DNA of 33,456 bases from Hymenobacter sp. (GTDB taxonomy: Bacteria > Bacteroidota > Bacteroidia > Cytophagales > Hymenobacteraceae), in the NCBI GenBank assembly GCA_025353905.1, contig JANXNW010000045.1, positions 1-33,456 on the forward strand. Direction: 5' to 3'. The position numbers and the translations under genes are program-made. Shown in pieces: positions 17,318-24,273 of this stretch. The stretch's first letter is position 1; each line of letters opens with the position of its first letter. Under the pieces are notes generated by a model that worked only from the letters and a program-made list of their open reading frames with translations, was not told where the DNA came from and made no database searches.

Positions 17318-17989
17318 CTACTTGGGCCGTGGGGCGGCGCGGCGGGGCGCGGCGGTGGTCGTGGTCGAGGCCAGGGTGCGGGCGGGGTTGTCTTCCAGAA
17401 ACTTACCCCAGCTTTTGGTGCCGGCCTTGGCGTTGTTACCCTGCTGGTAGTGGTGGCAGAGGGCCACGGCGAGCGCGTCGGTGGCATCCAGAAACTTGCT
17501 GGCCTCGGCGATGGGCGGCAGGCTCAGCGTCTGGCGCAGGATGCGGGCTACCTGCTCCTTATCGGCTGCGCCCGAGCCGGTTACGGCCTGCTTGACTTTG
17601 GTCGGCGCGTATTCCACGAACGGAATGTCGCGGCTCAGGCAGGCGGCGATGGCCACGCCCTGGGCCCGGCCCAGCTTGAGCATACTCTGCACATTGACGC
17701 CGTAAAACGGAGCCTCGATGGCCAGCTCATCGGGCAGGTACTCGTCGATGAGCTCCAGCATCCGGCTGAAGATGCGCTTTAGCTTTACGGCATGATTGGC
17801 CGCTGTTCCGAGTGCTTTGAGGTTGATGACGTCGTAACAGCGCACGTCCACGTGCTGCCCGCGCACCTCGATGACGGCGTAGCCCATAATCTGGGTGCCG
17901 GGGTCGATGCCCATGATGACTTTTTCGGCCGGGGGCAGCCGCTGGGTGAGCTGGGTGGGGTGGGGAGCAAGAATACGGGAAACGGCCAT
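17318..17989 (-). CDS. ruvC: Holliday junction resolvase RuvC
   Basis: IMGIDPGTQIMGYAVIE…LAIEAPFYGVNVQSMLKLGRAQGVAIAA…YAPTKVKQAVTGSGAADKEQV…FLDATDALAVALCHHY. Confidence 0.95.
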   Translation of the reverse strand: MAVSRILAPHPTQLTQRLPPAEKVIMGIDPGTQIMGYAVIEVRGQHVDVRCYDVINLKALGTAANHAVKLKRIFSRMLELIDEYLPDELAIEAPFYGVNVQSMLKLGRAQGVAIAACLSRDIPFVEYAPTKVKQAVTGSGAADKEQVARILRQTLSLPPIAEASKFLDATDALAVALCHHYQQGNNAKAGTKSWGKFLEDNPARTLASTTTTAAPRRAAPRPK

Positions 17990-18021
17990 CTCGAACAAAG
18001 CTACGCCGCTCAGGCAGGGGA

Positions 18022-18173
18022 AGCCACTTGGGTTATTGGTTTTTGGTTGATGGTTGTTGGTTTTTGGGGTCGGCTGTTCGTGGTTGGGCGTTCGGTGCTG
18101 GAGGCCGCGAATCGAGCTGACCAACAACCAAAGACCAACAACCAACAACCAACAACCAAAAACCGAAGTGGCT
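18022..18173. repeat. layered inverted repeat of ttggttgttggtttttgg-type words
   Basis: Outer arms agccactt (18022-18029)/aagtggct (18166-18173); inner arms ggttattggtttttggttgatggttgttggtttttgg versus ccaacaaccaaagaccaacaaccaacaaccaacaaccaaaaacc. Confidence 0.88.
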
Positions 18174-18178
18174 GGATA

Positions 18179-19180
18179 GTGCTAGGTAAGCTGGCCGTGG
18201 CCGCCCTCACGCTGGGCCTGCTCTACCGCGCGGTATTCGCGGCCCCCGACACGGCGGCGGCCTGGCGACGGCTGCTGGCGGCCACCTTCAGCGGGGGGGC
18301 CGGCGCCACTTCCGGGCGCGGCCTGGTGCTGGCCGCGCTGGCGCTGGTGCCGCTCAATTGGGGCCTTGAAGCCTGGAAGTGGCACCGGCTGGCCCGTCAC
18401 CTCGGGCCGGGGCAGCGCTTCGGCGGCAGCCTGAAGGCGGTGTTGCTGGGCCTCACGCTGGGTTTTGCCACGCCCAACCGCGTCGGCGACTACGCCGCCC
18501 GGCTGCTGCTGCTGCCCGGCCGGCGGCGGGTGGCCGGCGTGGGGGCCGTGTTTCTGGGTCGCTACGCACAGCTCGTGGTTACGGTGCTGGCCGGCGCGGC
18601 GGGGCTGCTGTTTTTTGGGCTGAAATTTTACCCGGTGGGCTACCCGGCCGCTCAAGTGACCCTGGTGGCGGCGGCTGTGCTGCTGGCCGGAGCTGCGCTG
18701 CTGCCCCTTTACCAGGCGCGGCGGCTCGGGGCGCGGCTGGCCGCGCGGGGCTGGCGCGCGTGGCGTCTGGGCCGTTATCTGGGCCGCTGTTTGGCGGTGC
18801 TGCCTACGTACTCGGCTGGCGAGCTGCACGCGGTGCTGGCTTTGTCGGCAGCGCGCTACGCGGTGTTTTGCGCGCAGTTCGGCTTGCTGCTGGCGGCCTA
18901 CGGGGTGCGGGCCGCGCCGGGGCCGGCGCTGGCGGCCGTGGCGAGCACCTTCCTGCTCAAGTCGCTGGTGCCCTCACTCAGCGCGCTGACCGATGTGGGC
19001 GTCCGGGAGCTCTCGGCCACGCACCTATTTGGGCTGCTGGGGCAGCCGGCCCTGCCGGTACTCTCGGCCAGCCTGAGCCTGTGGGTGCTCAACATCGCGC
19101 TGCCCAGCGCCCTGGGCCTGCTGCTGCTGCCGGGGCTGCGCGTGTGGCGGGCGCGGCGCGGCTGGCGCGCGGTGCGATGA
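18179..19180 (+). CDS. flippase-like / lysylphosphatidylglycerol synthase TM-region (UPF0104) membrane protein
   Basis: Multi-TM protein …LNWGLEAWKWHRLARHLGPGQRFGGSLKAVLLGLTLGFATPNRVGDYAARLLLLPG…; GTG 18179 is a tentative start since the frame stays open through the upstream repeat. Confidence 0.8.
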   Translation: MLGKLAVAALTLGLLYRAVFAAPDTAAAWRRLLAATFSGGAGATSGRGLVLAALALVPLNWGLEAWKWHRLARHLGPGQRFGGSLKAVLLGLTLGFATPNRVGDYAARLLLLPGRRRVAGVGAVFLGRYAQLVVTVLAGAAGLLFFGLKFYPVGYPAAQVTLVAAAVLLAGAALLPLYQARRLGARLAARGWRAWRLGRYLGRCLAVLPTYSAGELHAVLALSAARYAVFCAQFGLLLAAYGVRAAPGPALAAVASTFLLKSLVPSLSALTDVGVRELSATHLFGLLGQPALPVLSASLSLWVLNIALPSALGLLLLPGLRVWRARRGWRAVR

Positions 19181-20625
19181 TTAGCGCGGCGCTGGTAGTT
19201 GGGATGGGGCTGCTGGGTGTGTCGGCGGTGTATGCGGGGGTGTGGGCGTGGCTGCGGGCTGGGGGGTTCTCGCCGCTCAACGACACCTCACCCCCTAGCC
19301 CCCTCTCCAAAAGAGAGGGGGGACTAGTTTCTAGCTCTAGTTCAAAAACAGATTTGAGCCTGATACTAGAAACTAGAACTAAGATTAGTCCCCCCTCTCT
19401 TTTGGAGAGGGGGCTAGGGGGTGAGGTGAGCGCGAGCGGCGAGAACCCCCTACTCTTCTCCGTCCTCGTTGCGGCCCGCGACGAGGCCGCTGCCCTGCCG
19501 CACCTGCTGCGCGCGCTGGCCGCCCAGACCCTGCCGCCGCCCTGTTTCGAGGTGCTCGTCGCCGACGACCACTCCACCGACGGCACCGCCGCCCTGGTGC
19601 TGGCCGCCGCCCGCACAGTGCCGTTTGCCCTCCGACTCATTCAGTTGCCGCCCGGCCAAACGGGTAAAAAAGCCGCCCTCACCGCCGCCGAAGCCCAGGC
19701 CCGCGCCCCCTGGGCCGCCTGCACCGACGCCGACTGCCGCCCCGCCCCCGGCTGGCTATTAACAATGAGTGAATGGGCTGGGCCAATGAGTGAATGGGCG
19801 AATGAGCGAATGAGTGAGGAAGAGGCGGCAATGAGTGAAGGAGTGAACGAGCGAATGAGTGATGAATTAAAAGCTCAGGAAGCTGAAAAAGCCCGCGAAG
19901 TCCCCACTCACTCAGTCACTCAGTCACTCAGTCACTCATTCACCCACTCACTCACTCACTTTCTGAGTGGGCCGGTGCGGCTTACGCCGGGCGGGGCTTG
20001 GTTTGATGGGCTGCTGGGACTGGAATTCGCCGGGCTCGGGGCAGTGGGGGCGGGGTGCATCGCGCGCCAGCAGCCCACGATGTGCAACGGGGCCAACCTG
20101 GCGTTTCGGCGCGCCTCGTTTCAGGAGGTGGGCGGCTACGGGGCGGCGGGCGGGGCCAGCATTGCCAGTGGCGACGACGAGTTTCTGCTCCACGAGATGC
20201 AGCGGCGCTACCCGGATGGGGTGCGCTTCGTGGCCGACGCGCGCGCCGTGGTCGATACGCCCGCTCCGGCCACGCTCGGGCGGCTGTTGGCCCAACGGGT
20301 GCGCTGGGCCAGCAAGTACCCGCACTATCGCTCGGCCGCGCCCCGCCGGCTGGCCCTGCTCGTGCTGAGCGCCAACCTGAGCCTGACCCTGGCCGCCGGG
20401 CTGGCGGCTGGCTGGCCGGCGCTACGGCCCTGGGCGGCGGCGGCGGCCGGGCTCAAGCTCGGCGCCGACGGGCTGCTGCTCTGGCCCATGCTGGGTCTGC
20501 TGGGCCGGCGGCGCTGGCTGGGCTGGCTATTGCCGCTGCAACTGCTGTACGCGCCCTATGCGCTGGCCGTGGCGCTGCGCGCCCGCGCCGGGCCCTACCA
20601 GTGGAAAAGCCGGACCGTGCGCTAG
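19177..20625 (+). CDS. family 2 glycosyltransferase with two in-frame repeat-derived insertions
   Basis: ATGA overlap with upstream gene; SVLVAARDEAAALPHLLRAL…VLVADDHSTDGTAALV…CTDADCRP…CNGANLAFRR…SGDDEFLLHEM…LLAQRVRWASKYPHYR; GT2 motifs interrupted by two low-complexity segments. Confidence 0.9.
   Translation: MISAALVVGMGLLGVSAVYAGVWAWLRAGGFSPLNDTSPPSPLSKREGGLVSSSSSKTDLSLILETRTKISPPSLLERGLGGEVSASGENPLLFSVLVAARDEAAALPHLLRALAAQTLPPPCFEVLVADDHSTDGTAALVLAAARTVPFALRLIQLPPGQTGKKAALTAAEAQARAPWAACTDADCRPAPGWLLTMSEWAGPMSEWANERMSEEEAAMSEGVNERMSDELKAQEAEKAREVPTHSVTQSLSHSFTHSLTHFLSGPVRLTPGGAWFDGLLGLEFAGLGAVGAGCIARQQPTMCNGANLAFRRASFQEVGGYGAAGGASIASGDDEFLLHEMQRRYPDGVRFVADARAVVDTPAPATLGRLLAQRVRWASKYPHYRSAAPRRLALLVLSANLSLTLAAGLAAGWPALRPWAAAAAGLKLGADGLLLWPMLGLLGRRRWLGWLLPLQLLYAPYALAVALRARAGPYQWKSRTVR
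19262..19450. repeat. layered inverted repeat inside the glycosyltransferase CDS
   Basis: Outer arms 19262-19278/19434-19450 (17 bp perfect); second layer 19284-19326/19386-19428 (cacctcaccccctagccccctctccaaaagagaggggggacta, 43 bp perfect); 59-nt interior with ctagtttctag words. Confidence 0.95.
19765..19961. repeat. second inverted repeat array (aatgagtg/cactcatt words) inside the glycosyltransferase CDS
   Basis: Left part 19765-19863 of gaatgagcgaatgagtga words; right part 19904-19961 of cactcagtcactcattcacc words; translated in frame. Confidence 0.9.
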
Positions 20626-20629
20626 AGCG

Positions 20630-20742
20630 GATTTCGATTTGATGTATGTAGCGCGCAGCCTTAGCTGGGCGGGTAAAAATCTCTTATCTAACGCTCTACG
20701 CGCCCAGCTAAGGCTGCGCGATACATACATCAAATCGAAATC
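20630..20742. repeat. inverted repeat, 42-nt arms (41/42), 29-nt loop
   Basis: gatttcgatttgatgtatgtagcgcgcagccttagctgggcg (20630-20671) versus cgcccagctaaggctgcgcgatacatacatcaaatcgaaatc (20701-20742). Confidence 0.95.
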
Positions 20743-20823
20743 TGTCTTATTGTATGTCTAAGCTCTCAACTCTAAAATCTAACTCAAACAATGTCTGAAG
20801 CCGCGAAGTAGCCGCCCGCCCGC

Positions 20824-20831
20824 TACCTTCG
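20824..20831 (+). promoter_or_regulatory. candidate -7 box TACCTTCG for the TPR gene
   Basis: Near-consensus TAnnTTTG, about 42 nt before the start codon, in the right arm of a small hairpin (20801-20834, ccgcgaagtagc/gctaccttcgcgg). Confidence 0.35.
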
Positions 20832-20872
20832 CGGCGCTGACTAACCTGGTCAGGGCTTACTCAGATACGTCT

Positions 20873-21979
20873 ATGCTTTCAACACGTACCCTGCTGACCG
20901 GCTGCCTCTTTGCGCTGAGCTTGCGCGCCGCCCCGGCCCTGGCGCAGGTTGATAGTGTGCGCGCCCGCACCCTGCCCGGCCGGCAGCTGGCCGAAAAAGC
21001 CTACAACGCCGGCCTGGTCAGCTTACAGGCCCACCAGTACGCCGCCGCGCTGACCAGCTTCAACCAGGCCCTGGCTACCAAGCCCGACTTTGCCCCGGCC
21101 TACACCAACCGCGCCGCAACCCAGCTGGGGCTCAAGAACTACGTCGCCGCCGTGGCCGACTACACCCAGGCCAGCCGTCTCAAGCCGGGCGCGTTCGAGC
21201 CGCTGATGGGGCGCGGGCAGGCTCACGAAGCCGCCGGCCAGCTTACTGAGGCCGAAGCCGACTACACGGCCGCCCAGCTAGCCAACCCGGCCTACGCCCC
21301 GGCCTGGTACGGGCGCGGGGTGCTGCGCTTCGAGCGGGGCGACTACGCGGCCGCGCTCAGCGATTTCGACGACGCCCTCAAGGTCGACCCCAAGTACGCC
21401 TACGCCTACCACGACCGGGCCAGCACCAACCTGCGCCTGGGCCATCCGGCCGAAGCCCTGCCCGACTACACCAAAGCGCTGGCCCTGGAGCCCACCCTGC
21501 TGCCGGCCCTGCTCAACCGGGCCGCCGCCGCCCGCCGCCTCGGCCGCCTCGACGATGCCCTGCGCGACTACGACGCTTACCTGGAAAAGGTGAGCACCAA
21601 TCCGTTGGCTTTTACGAATCGCGGTAATGCCCGCTTCGAGCAGCAGGACTACGTGGGGGCGCGCTCCGACTACGCCCGCGCTATCGTCCTCGACGCGAGC
21701 TACGCCTACGCCTGGAACAACCGCGCCGCCGCCGAGCTCAAGCTCCAGCACTACGAGCAGGCCGTCGCCGACGCCACCGAGGCCCTGCGCCTGCGCCCCG
21801 ACTACGCCGAAGCCTACCTCAACCGGGGCCACGCCCGCGAAATGCTGCGCCTCGCCGATGGCGCCTGCGCCGACTGGCGCCGCGCCGCCGAGCTGGGCCA
21901 GGCCGCGGGCAACGACTATGCCGCCGCCGCCGGCTGCGGTGGCCCCGCTGGCGAGGCCCCCACCACCACCGATAAATAG
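20873..21979 (+). CDS. secreted TPR-repeat protein
   Basis: Signal peptide then repeated TPR units (AYTNRAATQLGLKNYVAAVADYTQASRLKP; AYHDRASTNLRLGHPAEALPDYTKALALEP). Confidence 0.92.
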   Translation: MLSTRTLLTGCLFALSLRAAPALAQVDSVRARTLPGRQLAEKAYNAGLVSLQAHQYAAALTSFNQALATKPDFAPAYTNRAATQLGLKNYVAAVADYTQASRLKPGAFEPLMGRGQAHEAAGQLTEAEADYTAAQLANPAYAPAWYGRGVLRFERGDYAAALSDFDDALKVDPKYAYAYHDRASTNLRLGHPAEALPDYTKALALEPTLLPALLNRAAAARRLGRLDDALRDYDAYLEKVSTNPLAFTNRGNARFEQQDYVGARSDYARAIVLDASYAYAWNNRAAAELKLQHYEQAVADATEALRLRPDYAEAYLNRGHAREMLRLADGACADWRRAAELGQAAGNDYAAAAGCGGPAGEAPTTTDK

Positions 21980-22028
21980 CGCCTCCGCTACTGGGAAGCA
22001 GTTTTATTCACCTCCTGATTGCCTTGCT

Positions 22029-24149
22029 ATGGCTCCAAAAACTACGCCTCTGGATAAGCTATTTCGCCGGGGCGCGCGGTTGCTTTTGCTGCTGCTGCTT
22101 ACGCTGCCGCTCGGCAACCTGGCCTGGGGCCAGGCGCGCAACGTGGAATTCACCCCGGAAAAAATAACCGACCGCGAAAGCCTGCGCGAGGCCCTGCGCG
22201 AGCTCAAGGCCGGCGACGAGGTCTACCGCGCCGACCCGCCCCGCTACGGCATCGCCCTGCCATTCTACCTGCGCGCCCAGCAGCGCAACCCCGACAACGC
22301 GGCCCTGAACTCGAAAATCGGCGACTGCTACCTGCACTCGGCTACCAAAGCGCTGGCGCTGCCTTATTTGCAGCGCGCCCTGGCCCTGGCCGCGCCCGCC
22401 GGCCCGCGCGACCACTACCTGCTGGCCCGCGCCCTGCACCTGAGCGCCAAGTGGGCCGAGGCCATTAAGGAATATGAGCTGGCCGGGCCGGTGGGCGGCA
22501 GCCGCCAGGCCGACGAAGGCGAGCTGACCGTGACGGCCGCCGACCTGGCCCGCCGGGTGCAGGAGTGCCGCAACGGCCAGACGATGGAGCAGCACCCGGT
22601 GCGCGTGTTCGTGGACAACCTCGGGCCGGCCATCAACTCGCCCGAGGCCGATTACAGCCCTGTCGTGTCGGCCGACGAAACCACGCTGCTCTTCACCTCG
22701 CGCCGGCCGGGGCCGGGCACCCCGCCCAAAGACGCCACCGGCGACGGCTACTACGAGGATATTTTTCAGGCTGAGCAAGTGGATGACGTCTGGGGCAAGG
22801 CCACTAACCTGGGGCCCGCCGTGAACGCGCCCGCCCGCCACGACGCCACCGTGGGCCTGGCCCCCGACGGCCAGCGCCTGCTCGTATATGTGGACGAAAA
22901 CGGCGGCGACCTGCGCGAAAGCACCCTGCGCGGCACCGCCTGGGGGCCGCCCCAGCGCCTGGGCGGCCGCATCAACTCGCGCTACCACGAGTCGTCGGCC
23001 TCGTACTCGCCCGATGGGCGGGTTTTGTATTTCGTCAGCGACCGGCCCCCTGCGGATGGGCCGGGCGCTCAGGGCGGGCGCGACATCTACAAGATAGAAA
23101 TCGATGGGACCAGCCCGGCCCAGAACCTGGGGCCGACCATCAACACGCCCTACGGCGAGGAAGCCGTGTTCGTGCTGCCCGATGGCAAGACGATGTACTT
23201 CTCGTCGGAAGGCCACGACACGATGGGCGGCTACGACATCTTCAAATCGACGTTTGAAGACGGCAAGTGGAGCAAGCCCGAAAACCTGGGCTGGCCGATA
23301 AATACGCCCGACGACGACGTGTTTTTCGTAACCTCAGCCTCGGGCCGGCACGGGTATTACTCGTCCGAGCGGCCCGGTGGGCTCGGCGGCAAGGACATTT
23401 ACCTGGTCACGTTCCTGGGGCCGGAAAAGCCGCCCGTGCTCAGCGAGGAAAGCCAGCTGCTGGCTTCCCGACTGGCCCCGCTCAACGAGACGCTGCTCGC
23501 GCCGCCCATCGGGCTGGCTACGGCCAGGGTGACCATCCTCAAGGGCGTCGTGACGGATGCCGTCAGCAAGCAGCCGCTCGAAGCCACGATTGACCTGGTA
23601 GACAACAAGTCGGGCGAAACCATCGCCACCTTCCGCGCCAACGCCGCCTCGGGCCGCTACCTGGTGAGCCTGCCCTCGGGCATCAACTATGGCATCGTGG
23701 TGCGGCAGGACGGCTACTTGTTTCACTCCGAGAATTTCGACCTGCCCGCCGCCGCCACCTACGCCGAGGTCATCAAGGATATCGCCCTCAAAAAGCTCGA
23801 AGTGGGCGCGGTTATCGTGCTGAATAACATCTTTTTCGACACGGGCAAGGCCAACCTGCGCTCCGAAAGCACCGCCGAGCTGGAGCGCTTGCGCAAGCTG
23901 CTGGCCACCACGCCCACGCTGAAGCTCGAAATGGCCGGCCACACCGACAACGTGGGCAAGCCCGCCTTCAACCGCGACCTGAGCCAGCGCCGCGCCCAGG
24001 CCGTGGTTAGCTACCTCACCCAGCACGGCGTGAGCGCCGGGCGCCTGAGCGCCGCCGGCTTCGGCGAAACCCGCCCCGTAGCCCCCAACACCAAGCGGTC
24101 GGGCAGGCAGCTCAATCGGAGAACTGAGTTCAAGGTAACGGGTAAATAG
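22029..24149 (+). CDS. OmpA-family protein with TPR-like, PD40 propeller, regulatory-like and OmpA_C domains (PorE-like)
   Basis: Signal peptide; PD40 motifs (DYSPVVSADETTLLFTSRR, SYSPDGRVLYFVSDRP, FVLPDGKTMYFSSEGHDTMGGYDIFKS); ILKGVVTDAVSKQPLEATIDLVD; OmpA_C FFDTGKANLRSES…MAGHTDNVG…LSQRRAQAVVSYL. Confidence 0.9.
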   Translation: MAPKTTPLDKLFRRGARLLLLLLLTLPLGNLAWGQARNVEFTPEKITDRESLREALRELKAGDEVYRADPPRYGIALPFYLRAQQRNPDNAALNSKIGDCYLHSATKALALPYLQRALALAAPAGPRDHYLLARALHLSAKWAEAIKEYELAGPVGGSRQADEGELTVTAADLARRVQECRNGQTMEQHPVRVFVDNLGPAINSPEADYSPVVSADETTLLFTSRRPGPGTPPKDATGDGYYEDIFQAEQVDDVWGKATNLGPAVNAPARHDATVGLAPDGQRLLVYVDENGGDLRESTLRGTAWGPPQRLGGRINSRYHESSASYSPDGRVLYFVSDRPPADGPGAQGGRDIYKIEIDGTSPAQNLGPTINTPYGEEAVFVLPDGKTMYFSSEGHDTMGGYDIFKSTFEDGKWSKPENLGWPINTPDDDVFFVTSASGRHGYYSSERPGGLGGKDIYLVTFLGPEKPPVLSEESQLLASRLAPLNETLLAPPIGLATARVTILKGVVTDAVSKQPLEATIDLVDNKSGETIATFRANAASGRYLVSLPSGINYGIVVRQDGYLFHSENFDLPAAATYAEVIKDIALKKLEVGAVIVLNNIFFDTGKANLRSESTAELERLRKLLATTPTLKLEMAGHTDNVGKPAFNRDLSQRRAQAVVSYLTQHGVSAGRLSAAGFGETRPVAPNTKRSGRQLNRRTEFKVTGK

Positions 24150-24211
24150 CGCGAGAGCAGGGCTCTTGGCAGCCCCTCTTCACGCGCGCCTCGCGACTTG
24201 GGACACTCGCC

Positions 24212-24261
24212 CCACTGGTCGGCCTGCCGTTGCGCGCCGCGCGCTAAACGGCGGCCAGTGG
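24212..24261. terminator. possible hairpin between convergent OmpA-family and pullulanase genes
   Basis: ccactgg…gccgtt / aacggc…ccagtgg interrupted stem; no clear U-tract. Confidence 0.3.
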
Positions 24262-24273
24262 CGCCTGCGGCAC

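Noticed and set aside
18379-19176. N-terminal extension of the glycosyltransferase ORF
   Set aside because: Overlaps the flippase-like gene in another frame; the ATGA at 19177 is a more plausible coupled start.
19177-20625. Glycosyltransferase as a pseudogene
   Set aside because: No frameshift or stop; all GT2 motifs remain in one frame through both inserts, so a functional or at least translatable gene is more likely.
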